Assembly (NCBI RefSeq): GCF_029714405.1
Contig: NZ_CP121650.1
Coordinates: 186,001 to 250,000 of the forward strand
DNA length: 64,000 nt
Source: Bradyrhizobium sp. CB82
GTDB taxonomy: Bacteria > Pseudomonadota > Alphaproteobacteria > Rhizobiales > Xanthobacteraceae
Direction of reading: 5' to 3'
The notes under the pieces are model-generated. The model had not been told where the DNA came from, did not search any database, and saw nothing but the letters and a program-made list of their open reading frames with translations. A program made the translations under genes and the position numbers. This document shows, piece after piece, positions 10,013-19,455 of the stretch. Every line of letters starts with the position of its first letter. Position 1 is the first letter of the stretch.

Positions 10013-10780
10013 ATGTCCCAGCGTTCGTCCCTCGTCTCTTCCCCGGCGCGATGGCTGTTGTCCGCGCTTCTCGCGCTGGGGCTCTGCGGCTGCCAGACCA
10101 CCGGGCTCGAGGACGTCACCGGCGCGCTCGGCACCAACTCGGAAAAAGCGCGCGAGGCCAAGCCCGATCTCGATGCGCTCCGTGAGCGCTACCGCGCGAC
10201 CCCAAGCGATCCCGAACTTGCCTTGCAATACGGCAAGGCGCTGCGCGAGAACGGCCAGCGCTCGCAGGCCGTCGCCGTGCTCGAGCAGGCCGTGCTCACC
10301 CACTCCGCCAACAAGCCGCTGCTTGCGGCTTATGGCCGTGCGCTCGCCGACAACGGCAATTTCCAGCAGGCCTTCGACGTGCTCAGCCGCGCGCATACGC
10401 CGGAGGATCCCGACTGGCACATCCTGTCGGCGCAAGGCGCGGTGCTCGATCAGCTCGGTCGCAACGAGGAGGCGCAGCAATATTACGGCAGCGCCCTGAA
10501 GATCGTGCCGGACGAGCCGCAGGTTTTGTCCAATCTCGGTCTGTCCTACGTGCTCCAGAACAATCTGCCCAAGGCGGAGGAGACGCTGCGCCGTGCCCAT
10601 GAGCGCGCGCCGCAGGACGCGCGCGTGCGGGCCAATCTCGCGCTCGTGGTGGGACTACAAGGCCGCCAGGCCGAGGCCGAGGCTATCGTGAAGGCCGATC
10701 TGCCGCCGGACGAGGCGCAGGCCAAGGTCACGGCGCTGCGGCAGCTCCTCACCAGGAAGCAGCAGCGGGCGGAGAAATAG
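10013..10780 (+). CDS. tadD: TadD-like TPR lipoprotein of the Tad pilus system
   Basis: A 255-residue protein with a lipoprotein signal (LLALGLCGCQTT, lipidated Cys near residue 27) followed by TPR repeats (for example DPELALQYGKALRENGQ and PQVLSNLGLSYVLQNNLPKA). TadD proteins are pilotin-like outer-membrane lipoproteins that help secretin assembly in tight-adherence pili. It converges on cpaE with only 23 bp between the stop codons, which supports the assignment. The TPR family is broad, so the symbol rests partly on context. Confidence 0.8.
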   Translation: MSQRSSLVSSPARWLLSALLALGLCGCQTTGLEDVTGALGTNSEKAREAKPDLDALRERYRATPSDPELALQYGKALRENGQRSQAVAVLEQAVLTHSANKPLLAAYGRALADNGNFQQAFDVLSRAHTPEDPDWHILSAQGAVLDQLGRNEEAQQYYGSALKIVPDEPQVLSNLGLSYVLQNNLPKAEETLRRAHERAPQDARVRANLALVVGLQGRQAEAEAIVKADLPPDEAQAKVTALRQLLTRKQQRAEK

Positions 10781-10803
10781 CGCCGCCTGCTTTCGGCGCC
10801 GGC

Positions 10804-12099
10804 TTACGACGCCTTGCGATGCGGTGCGGATGCGCGCTTCGGCTTGCCCTTCAACTTCTTCAGCAGCGGCGCCAGCAGCGACTGCCTCGGCTTCTTGACC
10901 TCGCCGCGCCCGGCAAGCCGGTTGGCGAGGTTCTGGAACGTCTCGGCGGTGCGGTGGCTCTTGGAGACCTCCGCGATCATCTGGCCGTTATTGGCAGCCG
11001 TCGAGAACAGTTTTGAATCGAAGGGAATGACCGCGACCGGCTGGCTTTCCATGGTCTTGGCGAAGGCCTTGACCTCGATCTCCGCGCGCTTGTGCATGCC
11101 GACCTGGTTGAGGCAGTAGAGCGGCGGGCGATCGTTGGGCCGCGCGGCCTTCAGCACGTTCAGCATGTTCTTGGTGTTGCGCAAGTTGGCGAGATCTGGC
11201 TCGGCCACGATCACGATGTCGTCGGCGTTGATCAGCGCGCGGCGCGTCCAGCCCGACCATTGATGGGGCACGTCGAGCACGATGCAGGGCGTGGTCATGC
11301 GCAGCGTATCGAACACGGCGTCGAAGGCTTCGGCGCCGAAATCATAGACGCGGTCGAGAGTGGCTGGTGCTGCCAGCAGGCTGAGACGCTCGGTGCATTT
11401 GGCGAGCAGACGCTCCATCAGCGCGGTGTCCGGGCGCTCCTGCGTCAGCACCGCGTTGGCGATGCCCTGCACCGGATCCTGGTTGTAGTCGAGGCTCGCG
11501 GTCCCGAAGGCGAGGTCGAGATCGATCACGACGGAATCGAGCGCCAGATCGCGCGCGATCGTCCAGGCCACATTGTGCGCGACCGTTGATGCGCCGACGC
11601 CGCCCTTGGCGCCGACCACCGCGATGACGCGGCCGGTGATGATGGCTTCCGAGGCCGAGAACAGGCTGCAGATCGAGCGCACCACGTCGATGGTCTCGAC
11701 CGGCCCGATCACGTAGTCGTTGACGCCGCGGCGCACCAGCTCGCGATAGGGCGCTTCGTCGCCGGGACTGCCGATCACGACCACGCGCGTGCCGGGATCG
11801 CAGACGCCGGCGAGATCGTCGAGCCCTTCGAGGATGTCGCGCGTGCCGTCGGATTCGATCACGATCACGTTCGGCGTCGGCATCGAGCCATAGGCCTCGA
11901 CCGCCGCCGCAAGGCCACCCTCCTTGACGGTGAGATGTGCCTTCGTAAGCCGCCGGTCCTGGCCAGCCGCGGTGATCGCGTCATAGGTCTGCTCGGTCTC
12001 GCAAAACGCCTGCACGGAGACCCGCGGGACCGGTGCAATGTGTTCGTCGGGGTGCTGCGGATCGTCGGCGTCGTCTTCGTATTGGCCGCTCATGGTCAT
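10804..12099 (-). CDS. cpaE: CpaE/TadZ, pilus-assembly MinD-like ATPase
   Basis: A 431-residue protein. An N-terminal receiver-like domain (VIVIESDGTRDILEGLDDL) is joined to a ParA/MinD ATPase with the deviant Walker A GAKGGVGASTVAHNVAW and VVIDLDLAFG. TadZ/CpaE localises Tad pilus assembly, often at a cell pole. The ATG at 12099 overlaps the cpaD stop codon (ATGA), so translation is probably coupled. A second ATG two codons on (12093) is possible. Confidence 0.93.
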   Translation of the reverse strand: MTMSGQYEDDADDPQHPDEHIAPVPRVSVQAFCETEQTYDAITAAGQDRRLTKAHLTVKEGGLAAAVEAYGSMPTPNVIVIESDGTRDILEGLDDLAGVCDPGTRVVVIGSPGDEAPYRELVRRGVNDYVIGPVETIDVVRSICSLFSASEAIITGRVIAVVGAKGGVGASTVAHNVAWTIARDLALDSVVIDLDLAFGTASLDYNQDPVQGIANAVLTQERPDTALMERLLAKCTERLSLLAAPATLDRVYDFGAEAFDAVFDTLRMTTPCIVLDVPHQWSGWTRRALINADDIVIVAEPDLANLRNTKNMLNVLKAARPNDRPPLYCLNQVGMHKRAEIEVKAFAKTMESQPVAVIPFDSKLFSTAANNGQMIAEVSKSHRTAETFQNLANRLAGRGEVKKPRQSLLAPLLKKLKGKPKRASAPHRKAS

Positions 12100-12830
12100 T
12101 TGCCCGTGTCGCTGAGTTTGGCCTTGTCGGCGTCGGGATAGGTCGTCGAGGTCGGCATGCCCTTGCGGTACCGGTCGAACGCGATCGCGCGCCGCGATGT
12201 ATAGGCAGGCGTTTCGGCGCGCGGCTGCTCGAGATCGGCGGGGTTGTCGATCATCGCCGCGAGATTGCGCTGCGTCGCGCAGCCGAGGTTGAAGTACGGC
12301 CTGTTCTCGTTGTAGCCGGGGTCGAAGATCGACGGCCCGGTATCCTCCGGCCACAGTCCGCAGGGACCTGCGACCGCGGCGATCTTCGAGTAGCTCAGGC
12401 GGATGGTGGGCAGCAGGCCGGGATCGTCGGGGCGATAGGGGCGCTGCACGATGCCGCGCGCCGGCACGCCGCCGGCCGCCAGCACCGAGCGGATTTCGTG
12501 GGAGGTCGCAGCCGCAGCGCGGGCGTTCTTGGTGTCGATGGGCACGTCGACCACGACGGCGCCGGTGCCTTCGTGCACCCAGTCCCGCGCGATGCCCATG
12601 ACGTCGGCGCGCTGCGCTTCCGACAGGCCGCCGCGGGCCTGGCCGACGAAGATCACGATCGAGCGCTTGGCCTCCTGCACCGCGATCGGGTGGCGCTGGC
12701 GATAGTCGGTCGGCACCGTCTGGGTGACGACCTCCTCGGTGGTGTTGCACGCGCCGAGCGCGACGGTGAGCCCTATCAGCGCGACCGCAAGGCGCAGCTT
12801 GTTGCGGCTATCGACCGGTAGTTTCGTCAT
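12096..12830 (-). CDS. cpaD: CpaD, Tad pilus assembly lipoprotein
   Basis: A 244-residue lipoprotein with signal sequence LRLAVALIGLTVALGACNTT (lipidated Cys near residue 28). The conserved CpaD region includes GYNENRPYFNLGCATQRNLAAMIDNPADL. CpaD is an outer-membrane accessory of the Tad secretin. The gene lies between cpaC (35 bp away) and cpaE (4-bp overlap) on the same strand. Confidence 0.93.
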   Translation of the reverse strand: MTKLPVDSRNKLRLAVALIGLTVALGACNTTEEVVTQTVPTDYRQRHPIAVQEAKRSIVIFVGQARGGLSEAQRADVMGIARDWVHEGTGAVVVDVPIDTKNARAAAATSHEIRSVLAAGGVPARGIVQRPYRPDDPGLLPTIRLSYSKIAAVAGPCGLWPEDTGPSIFDPGYNENRPYFNLGCATQRNLAAMIDNPADLEQPRAETPAYTSRRAIAFDRYRKGMPTSTTYPDADKAKLSDTGK

Positions 12831-12865
12831 CGCTTCATCCCCCTCGTGTTGAAGCCTGGTTCGTC

Positions 12866-14392
12866 TCAGTCGATGATGAAGCCGAAATCGCCCTGGTAAC
12901 CGGTGACGGGATCGATCTGGCGCGCGATGCCGTAGAGACGGTTCATGCGGCCGAGCAGCGCCGATTGCGCATCCGATGGCGGCGCAAATCCGTCATTGGG
13001 CCGGGACAGCTCCTTCTGCGCGACCGCCCGCACGACATAGGGCGTCACGATCACCATCAGCTCGGTTTCGTTGTTCACGTAGTCCTGGCTGCGGAACAGC
13101 TGGCCGAGGATCGGGATCTGGTCGAAGCCGGGCAGGCCGTTGATCGCCTGCTTGGTCTGCTGCTGGATCAGGCCGGCCATCGCCATCGAGCCGCCTGACG
13201 GAATCTCGAGCGAGGTCTCGGCGCGGCGGGTTTGGATCGAGGGAATCGTGACGGAGCTCGTCGCGGTCGAGGAGATCGACTGCGAGACGGTGATCGCGTT
13301 GGTGTTCGACAACTCCGAGACCTCGGTCATCACGCGCAGGCTGATGCGGCCCTCGCTCAGCACCACGGGCGTGAAGTTCAGCGAGATGCCGAACTTCTTG
13401 TAGGAGATCTGGGTGGTGCAGACATGCGTGACGGGATCGCAGGCATAGCCCCCCGGGATCGGGAATTCGCCGCCTGCGATGAAGGTCGCTGATTCACCCG
13501 AGATCGCGGTGAGGTTCGGCTCGGCCAGCGTCTTCACGACGCCTGCGCTTTCCATGGCGCGGATGGTTGCGGCGACCGTGACATTGCCCTTGGCAAGGGC
13601 GCCTAGCCCGAGCCCGTTGTTGCTGACCAGCGGCCCGCCACTCACGGTGAAAGGGTTGGAATTGTTGAAGTTCACGACCGCCGTGCCGGCGTTCAGGCTG
13701 GCGCTGAGATCGACGCCCATCTGCTTGATGATGTCGCGGCGCATTTCGGCGACGACGACCTTCAGCATCACCTGGTCGCGGCCGCGCACGACGATGTTGT
13801 TGACGACCTTGTCGGCGCCTCCGACCAGCTTGGCGGCGACGTCGCCGGCCTGCTGCGCCTCGACCGGGCTCGACACCGAGCCGGTCAGCATGACGCCGTC
13901 ACCGACGCCTTCGATCTGGACGCCAGGCATCGACTGCCGGAGCGCGGCGCGCACGCCGTTGAGATCGCGTTTCACCGCGATGTCGTAGGATGCGACCTGC
14001 TGGCCATCGGCCGAAAAGAACACGACGTTGGTCTGCCCGACCGCGCCGCCGATGATATAGGCGCGCTGTGCGGAGCGGATCACGGCGTTGGCGATCTTGG
14101 GATCGGCGACCAGCACGTCCTTCACCTCGCGCGGCAGGTCGATCACCACCGACTTGCCGACGCCGAGCGCGAGGAAGCGTGTCCTGGCCGGCGCGATCGT
14201 TGCGACCGGCGATACGCCGAGATCGGGTGCCTGCACCGGGGTCTGGTCGCCGACCGGCGCGTCCGCCGCGGTCGCCGGTGCTGCGGCGAGGCCGAGCAGC
14301 AGCATGATCCCCACCCCCAGAGAACGCGCGCCATTCCCCCGAATGCGCATCGCGTTCCGATTTCCCCCACTCTTCATTCCGGGTATCCCCAT
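12866..14392 (-). CDS. cpaC: CpaC, Tad pilus secretin
   Basis: A protein of about 508 residues that forms the outer-membrane channel of the Tad pilus. It has a signal peptide (GVGIMLLLGLAAAPATAADA), an N-terminal pilus-secretin domain (FLALGVGKSVVIDLP), a BON-like domain (GVMLTGSVSSPVEAQQAGDV) and the C-terminal secretin domain (FIAGGEFPIPGG, LIQQQTKQAINGLPG, LPILGQLF-type motif as IPILGQLFRS, ETELMVIVTPYVV). The ATG at 14392 shares one base with the cpaB stop (TGATG). A start 14 codons further on (14350) would leave a cleaner signal peptide. Confidence 0.93.
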   Translation of the reverse strand: MGIPGMKSGGNRNAMRIRGNGARSLGVGIMLLLGLAAAPATAADAPVGDQTPVQAPDLGVSPVATIAPARTRFLALGVGKSVVIDLPREVKDVLVADPKIANAVIRSAQRAYIIGGAVGQTNVVFFSADGQQVASYDIAVKRDLNGVRAALRQSMPGVQIEGVGDGVMLTGSVSSPVEAQQAGDVAAKLVGGADKVVNNIVVRGRDQVMLKVVVAEMRRDIIKQMGVDLSASLNAGTAVVNFNNSNPFTVSGGPLVSNNGLGLGALAKGNVTVAATIRAMESAGVVKTLAEPNLTAISGESATFIAGGEFPIPGGYACDPVTHVCTTQISYKKFGISLNFTPVVLSEGRISLRVMTEVSELSNTNAITVSQSISSTATSSVTIPSIQTRRAETSLEIPSGGSMAMAGLIQQQTKQAINGLPGFDQIPILGQLFRSQDYVNNETELMVIVTPYVVRAVAQKELSRPNDGFAPPSDAQSALLGRMNRLYGIARQIDPVTGYQGDFGFIID

Positions 14393-15201
14393 CACTTCTG
14401 TGACGATGTGCTTGAAACGCCGTAACGAACGACGTTCACGCTGGCTCCGCGCTTCACGGGCTGTTCGTCGTCGGATTTCTCGGCAACCTTGGCGTCGACG
14501 ATGCTGCGCAGCGCCAGCGTCAGTTGGCCGGTCTGCCGCGAGCGGGCCAGCGTCTCGGCCTGCTCGGGCTTCAATTCGAGCGTCACCGTCTTGCCGACGA
14601 CGCTGTTCTGTCCGTCCTTTTCCTTCGGTGCCTGGTCGATCGCCAGCACGCGGATGTTCGACAGGATGGTTTCGGTGGACACGACGTCGCCGCCGCCGCC
14701 GTTATTGTTGGCGCCCGCGTTCTTGTCGCGCCGGGTGAGAAGCACGTCGACGCGATCGTTCGGCAGGATGAAGCCGCCTGCGCCGGTCTCGGCGGAGATT
14801 TCGGTCGAGATCGCCCGCATGCCCGTGGGCAGGATCGCGGCCATGAAGCCCGAGCCGTCTGCCTTCACCAGCTTCTGCTCGCGGATCGGCTCGCCCTGCA
14901 TCAGCGGTGTGCGCGCGATCGAGCCGGCAATCTGGGTTACGGCGTCGGGGCGGCCTTCACGACGGATGAAGCTGCCGCTCGCGGCGGACGCCGGCCAGGT
15001 CTGCCATTGCAGGTCTTCCTGCTTGACGGTCTGGCCGAGGCCAATGTCGGCTCTTGCGACGAGAACCTCGACGGTGGGCAGCTGCGCGGCCACGGGTGTT
15101 GTCGCCGGTGCCGGCGTGTTCTCATAGCCGCTCGCAAGATACGCGGCGACGCCGCCGGCGCCGAGCGCGATGACGAGAACGACAATGCGTGCGGTATTCA
15201 T
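14392..15201 (-). CDS. cpaB: CpaB/RcpC, Tad pilus assembly protein
   Basis: A 269-residue protein with an N-terminal membrane anchor (NTARIVVLVIALGAGGVAAYLA), then an SAF domain (VEVLVARADIGLGQTVKQED) and the RcpC/CpaB domain (FILPNDRVDVLLTRR). CpaB is a periplasmic part of the Tad secretin complex. The ATG at 15201 is preferred; an in-frame start at 15234 adds 11 unlikely residues. It is the first gene of a cpaBCDE unit. cpaA, cpaF and tadBC are not in the window. Confidence 0.93.
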   Translation of the reverse strand: MNTARIVVLVIALGAGGVAAYLASGYENTPAPATTPVAAQLPTVEVLVARADIGLGQTVKQEDLQWQTWPASAASGSFIRREGRPDAVTQIAGSIARTPLMQGEPIREQKLVKADGSGFMAAILPTGMRAISTEISAETGAGGFILPNDRVDVLLTRRDKNAGANNNGGGGDVVSTETILSNIRVLAIDQAPKEKDGQNSVVGKTVTLELKPEQAETLARSRQTGQLTLALRSIVDAKVAEKSDDEQPVKRGASVNVVRYGVSSTSSQK

Positions 15202-15272
15202 ACGCCCTACTCTTCGGGGACACTCGAACCGCACGTGGCGGGTTCCCCCGTCGTCGATGAGTAGGCAGTAAA

Positions 15273-15278
15273 AGTATA
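15273..15278 (-). promoter_or_regulatory. Possible -10 box upstream of cpaB
   Basis: TATACT on the minus strand lies 72 bp upstream of the cpaB start. No convincing -35 hexamer is visible at the right spacing, so this is a weak candidate for the cpaBCDE promoter. The remaining gene-free DNA from 15202 to 15482 shows nothing else I can name. Confidence 0.3.
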
Positions 15279-15482
15279 AGGGGTGTTGCGAGGCCGAATG
15301 TGATCGCCGGTCACGTAGCGAGTCTTGGCCGCATGGTGAACGCGGCGTTATTCGGAATGCGATAACTACGTAGATTTACGCAAAGCTCGGACGTTTGCGC
15401 GCGTGTCGCGAGGCGTCATGGTGAACGGGTGGTTTAGTCGAGTGCATGGCCCCGCTTGGGGTGCGCCATGCTCCACAGATGT

Positions 15483-15560
15483 GTAGCTCGGATGAAACCA
15501 GGCGCAATCCGGGGCCGTCCAGCACGCTGCAATCGCGGATTTCGCTTCGCTCCATCCGGC
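15483..15560. repeat. Inverted repeat with GTAGCTCGGATG / CATCCGG ends
   Basis: The left end GTAGCTCGGATGAAACCAGG and the right end TCGCTTCGCTCCATCCGGC are diverged inverted copies around a short spacer. It ends five bases before the gshB stop codon region and may act as its 3' hairpin. It is a further dispersed-repeat type with a single copy here. Confidence 0.5.
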
Positions 15561-15564
15561 AATG

Positions 15565-16509
15565 CTACTTGCTTCGCTTCTTCTCGATCACGTCCCAGAT
15601 CTTCGCCGCGATGTCCGGACCGCCAAGCCGTGCAATGGCGCGGATGCCGGTGGGCGAGGTGACGTTGATCTCGGTGAGCCGGTCGTTGATCACGTCGAGG
15701 CCGACGAACAGGAGGCCGCGCTCGCGCAGCGCAGGTCCGACTGTTTCACAAATCTCGCGTTCGCGCGGGGTGAGGTCGGTTGCTTGCGCCGCGCCGCCGC
15801 GCACCATGTTGGAGCGGAGATCGTCGGGAGCCGGGACGCGGTTGACGGCGCCGGCGAACTCGCCGTTGACCAGGATGATGCGCTTGTCACCGTGCTTGAC
15901 CTCGGGGATGAACTGCTGGATCACCCACGGCTCCCTGAAGGTCACCGAGAACATGTCGTAGAGCGAGCCAAAATTCATGTCCTGCGGCATCACGCGAAAC
16001 ACCGCGGCGCCGCCATGGCCGTGCAGGGGCTTCATGACGACGGCGCCGTGCTGCTCGCGGAAGGCGTTGATCTCGTCGAGGTCGCGCGAGATCAGCGTCG
16101 GCGGCATCAGCTGCGGAAAGTTCATCACGAACAGCTTTTCCGGCGCGTTGCGCACGCTCACGGGGTCGTTGACGACGAGCGTCTTGGGGTGGATGCATTC
16201 CAGGAAATGCGTCGAGGTGATGTAGGCGAGATCGAACGGCGGATCCTGGCGCAGCAGCACCACGTCAAAGCCGTTCAGCGCCTCGCGCCTGGGCTCCCCG
16301 AGGGTGAAGTGATTGCCGGGCTCGTCGCGTACGGTGAGGAGCTGCACCGGAGCGACCAGCTCGTCGCCGAGCTGCGACAGCTTATCGGGCGTATAGTAGG
16401 ACAGCCCGTGGCCGCGCTTCTGCGCCTCCAGAAGCAGAGCAAAAGTGGAATCGCCGCGGATGTTGATGCGGGCGATGGGATCCATCTGGACGGCGACGTT
16501 CAGTTTCAT
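15565..16509 (-). CDS. gshB: Glutathione synthetase
   Basis: GshB ligates gamma-glutamylcysteine with glycine using ATP. The protein is 314 aa, the usual bacterial length. The N-terminal domain starts [20 protein letters not shown] and contains [14 protein letters not shown]. The ATP-grasp part has [23 protein letters not shown]-type [17 protein letters not shown] and [19 protein letters not shown] with Mg-binding residues. It lies downstream of yraN and rsmI on the same strand. Confidence 0.96.
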   Translation of the reverse strand: MKLNVAVQMDPIARINIRGDSTFALLLEAQKRGHGLSYYTPDKLSQLGDELVAPVQLLTVRDEPGNHFTLGEPRREALNGFDVVLLRQDPPFDLAYITSTHFLECIHPKTLVVNDPVSVRNAPEKLFVMNFPQLMPPTLISRDLDEINAFREQHGAVVMKPLHGHGGAAVFRVMPQDMNFGSLYDMFSVTFREPWVIQQFIPEVKHGDKRIILVNGEFAGAVNRVPAPDDLRSNMVRGGAAQATDLTPREREICETVGPALRERGLLFVGLDVINDRLTEINVTSPTGIRAIARLGGPDIAAKIWDVIEKKRSK

Positions 16510-16519
16510 GGGTTGCCTT

Positions 16520-16927
16520 TCAGGTCGAGGCGTCGAATGCCGCCATCACATGGCGTGGGAGAGACCGCGGCGCAATCAGCATGGCGTCGAATCGCAATTC
16601 AAATTCGGCATGCTCGGGATGCGTCGCAAGCCAGCCCTGCGCGGCATCGATGATGCGCTGCTGCTGGCGCGGTGTCACGGCGAAGGCGGCCCCATCGAGG
16701 CTGGCACGGGCCTTGACCTCGACAAAGGCAATCAGATTGCGCCGGCGGGCCACGATGTCGATCTCGCCATGCGGCGTGCGGAAGCGTCGCGCCAGAATGC
16801 GATAGCCCTTGGCGATCAGGAAGGCCGCAGCGCGGCTTTCCGCAGAAATGCCGGTCTGGAACGCGGCGACACGTTCGGGCGAGGGCGCCTTCGGTTCCGC
16901 CGGCCCGGCGCCGTCAGTTTTCGCCAT
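16520..16927 (-). CDS. YraN/UPF0102-family endonuclease-like protein
   Basis: A 135-residue protein of the UPF0102 family. It has the restriction-endonuclease-like core: [19 protein letters not shown], then [22 protein letters not shown], the E-x-D...E-x-K arrangement of PD-(D/E)XK nucleases. Function is not established for the family. The start MAKTDGAG at 16927 overlaps the end of rsmI by 14 bp. Its position beside rsmI and an LpoA-like gene parallels the yraL-lpoA-yraN order of Escherichia coli. Confidence 0.88.
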   Translation of the reverse strand: MAKTDGAGPAEPKAPSPERVAAFQTGISAESRAAAFLIAKGYRILARRFRTPHGEIDIVARRRNLIAFVEVKARASLDGAAFAVTPRQQQRIIDAAQGWLATHPEHAEFELRFDAMLIAPRSLPRHVMAAFDAST

Positions 16928-17867
16928 CGCCACCCCGCAAATCCTTGGCGAGCTCGAGCGCGCGGGCATAGACCTCGCGTCGCGGCCTCCCCGAGAGCTC
17001 GACCGCATGCGCGACCGCGTCCTTGACGCTGCCGTTCGCGAGCTGTTCGCGCAGCAGATCGTCGAGCGCATCCGGCGTCATCTCTTGCGCATCGGCTGCC
17101 GGCGGGCCGATCACCAGCACGAATTCGCCGCGGGTCTCCAGCGTATCGGCCTGGCGCGCGAGCTCGCTGAGCTGCGCGCGCGAAATCTCCTCGTGCAGCT
17201 TCGTCAGCTCGCGGCAGATCGCGGCTTCGCGATTCCCCATGACCTCGGCGAGATCGGCCAGCGTCTCCTGCACGCGATTGCCGGAGTCGAACAGCACCAG
17301 GGTCGCATCGATCCGGGCGAGCTCGGTCAGGCGCTTGCGGCGTGCGGTTGATTTGGCCGGCAAAAAGCCTTCGAAGAAAAAGCGGTCGGTCGGCAGTGCC
17401 GAAACCGACAGCGCCGCCAGCACCGACGAAGGACCTGGCAGCGCATGCACCGCGTAACCTGCGGCAGAGACCTCGCGCACCAGCTTGAAGCCGGGGTCGG
17501 AAATCAGCGGCGTACCGGCATCGGAGACCAGCGCGATCGAGCCGCCCTGCGCCAGCGCCGCCAGGATCTTTGGCCGCGCCGCCTCCGCATTGTGCTCGTG
17601 ATAGGGTTTGAGCTGCGCCGCGATGCCGTAGCGCTCGGTCAACCGCCGCGTGATCCGGGTGTCCTCGCAGGCAATGATGTCGACGCCGGCGAGCGTCTCG
17701 AGCGCCCGCAAGGTGATGTCGCCGAGATTGCCGATGGGGGTGGCGACGAGGTAGAGGCCCGGCGCCGCCTTGCTGGCTGAAAAGTGATGGGCACCAACGG
17801 CAAAACCGTGCGCGGCGGGTTCCGCCGCACCTTCAGGCGTATTTATCGGGGCGGCTTTTGCGCGCAT
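16914..17867 (-). CDS. rsmI: RsmI, 16S rRNA (cytidine-1402-2'-O)-methyltransferase
   Basis: RsmI methylates the 2'-OH of C1402 in the decoding centre of 16S rRNA. The 317-residue protein has the tetrapyrrole-methylase fold with [48 protein letters not shown] and [13 protein letters not shown], the SAM-binding signatures of the family. A C-terminal HTH-like region follows. About 25 extra N-terminal residues precede the conserved start. It is divergent from the LpoA-like gene. Confidence 0.95.
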   Translation of the reverse strand: MRAKAAPINTPEGAAEPAAHGFAVGAHHFSASKAAPGLYLVATPIGNLGDITLRALETLAGVDIIACEDTRITRRLTERYGIAAQLKPYHEHNAEAARPKILAALAQGGSIALVSDAGTPLISDPGFKLVREVSAAGYAVHALPGPSSVLAALSVSALPTDRFFFEGFLPAKSTARRKRLTELARIDATLVLFDSGNRVQETLADLAEVMGNREAAICRELTKLHEEISRAQLSELARQADTLETRGEFVLVIGPPAADAQEMTPDALDDLLREQLANGSVKDAVAHAVELSGRPRREVYARALELAKDLRGGDGEN

Positions 17868-18107
17868 AATGGATACTTAAAGGGAGAGACGTGCTTGCGC
17901 CATATTCGCGGCGAAAAGCCCGCGTTGGTGCAGCCCGGCAAAATCGGCGGACAGCTTGCCATTGTGGAGGGGCGGCCGCGTTAAGCGGTTATTATCCTTT
18001 TGTTTTGGTTAACTATTTGCCGACAATATGCTGCAATCCGCGTCCTCCCTTGCGGAGGTGAAGTCTTGACCGGGCCTGGAATGGGCTGGTCGCTACGAAG
18101 AGCTGCC

Positions 18108-19340
18108 ATGCCGGGTCCGCGTTACCCCAAGTCTCCCATCTCCGCTTCCCCTTCGTCGGGGGCGACCCGGCGCAGCGCGCTTGGGCTCTTGCTCGGCACG
18201 CCCTTGCTCTCGGCGTGCGCCGGCGTGCAGCAGAGTCTGAGCCAATTCTCCAATCCATTCAGCTCATCCGCCCCCCAGCCGGGGCCCGCCGGGCCGCCGC
18301 AGCAGGCTACCACCGCCGGCACCGGCGGGGTGAAGGTCGGCCTGATCCTGCCGCTGTCGGCCGCCGGCAATGCCGGGCTCGCCGCGCAGTCGATGCGCAA
18401 CGCCGCCGAGATGGCGCTCGCCGAATTCCAGAACCCGAACGTCCAGCTCCTGATCAAGGACGACAACGGCACGCCGCAAGGCGCGCAAGGCGGCGCGCAG
18501 CAGGCGGTCGACGAAGGCGCGGAGATCATCCTGGGGCCGCTGTTCGCGCAGTCGGTGCCGGCGGTTGCGCAGGTCGCGCGCACGCGCGGCATCCCGGTGA
18601 TGGCGTTCTCGACCGATGCCAGCATCGCTGGCCGCGGCGTCTTCCTGTTGAGTTTCCTGCCCGAGTCGGACGTCAACCGCATCGTCGAATATTCCGCCAG
18701 CATCGGGAAGCGCTCCTTCGCGGCGCTACTACCGGAGAACGCTTACGGCAATGTGGTGGAGGCGGCCTTCAAGGCGGCCGTGCCGCGGCGGGGCGGACGC
18801 GTCGTTGCGTTCGAGAAATTCGGGGGCGATCGCGCTACGCCGGCTCGCACAGTGGCGCAGGCGCTCGGCAGTGCGGATGCGCTGTTCATCGCCGATGACG
18901 GCGATTCCGTCGTCGCGGTGGCCGATGCGCTCACCGCGGCGGGCGCGAACCTGCGTAACATCCAGCTGCTCGGCACCGGGCTGTGGGACAATCCGCGCGT
19001 CTATGCGAGCCAGGCGCTGCAAGGCGGTCTCTACGCCGCGCCGGACCCGGCGGGTTTCCGCGCCTTCTCCGGTCGCTACCGCACGAAATATGGCGCTGAG
19101 CCGGTGCGCACGGCGACGCTCGCCTATGATGCAGTGGCGCTCGTCGCAGCGCTCGCGCGCACCCAAGGCACCACGCGCTTCTCCCAGGACGTTCTCACCA
19201 ACCCATCCGGTTTTGCCGGCATCGACGGTCTGTTCCGCTTCCGCGCCGACGGCACCAATGAGCGCGGCCTTGCGGTCATGAAGGTGACGACCGGCGGCGG
19301 CGTCGCCGTCGCGGGCTCGCCGAAGAGTTTTGGGGCATAG
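18108..19340 (+). CDS. LpoA-like penicillin-binding-protein activator, lipoprotein
   Basis: A protein of about 410 residues with a signal containing RRSALGLLLGTPLLSACAG (a lipobox ending at Cys, and an RR that could suit Tat export). A Pro/Gln/Ala-rich linker precedes a periplasmic-binding-protein type I fold (VGLILPLSAAGNAGLAAQSM, IILGPLFAQSVPAV, FIADDGDSVVAV). This is the domain of LpoA/YraM, an outer-membrane activator of peptidoglycan synthase PBP1a. Synteny with rsmI and yraN supports it. The start is uncertain: ATG codons at 18081 and 18108 are both possible. Confidence 0.8.
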   Translation: MPGPRYPKSPISASPSSGATRRSALGLLLGTPLLSACAGVQQSLSQFSNPFSSSAPQPGPAGPPQQATTAGTGGVKVGLILPLSAAGNAGLAAQSMRNAAEMALAEFQNPNVQLLIKDDNGTPQGAQGGAQQAVDEGAEIILGPLFAQSVPAVAQVARTRGIPVMAFSTDASIAGRGVFLLSFLPESDVNRIVEYSASIGKRSFAALLPENAYGNVVEAAFKAAVPRRGGRVVAFEKFGGDRATPARTVAQALGSADALFIADDGDSVVAVADALTAAGANLRNIQLLGTGLWDNPRVYASQALQGGLYAAPDPAGFRAFSGRYRTKYGAEPVRTATLAYDAVALVAALARTQGTTRFSQDVLTNPSGFAGIDGLFRFRADGTNERGLAVMKVTTGGGVAVAGSPKSFGA

Positions 19341-19352
19341 CGTATTTATAGG

Positions 19353-19449
19353 GCCGTAGGGTAGGCAAAGGCGCGAATGCGCCGTGCCCACCATCTTTCT
19401 CAAGATTGCTGCAAGCGGTGGGCACGCTTCGCTTTGCCAACCCTACGGC
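19353..19449. repeat. Repeat with GCCGTAGGGT ends (hairpin between convergent genes)
   Basis: GCCGTAGGGTAGGCAAAG at the left and CTTTGCCAACCCTACGGC at the right are near-perfect inverted repeats, with an inner GTGCCCACC / GGTGGGCAC pair. The unit is 97 bp and lies between the convergent LpoA-like gene and hemW, so it could terminate both. Its ends match those of the composite repeats at 2935 and 33639. Confidence 0.75.
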
Positions 19450-19455
19450 ACTCCG

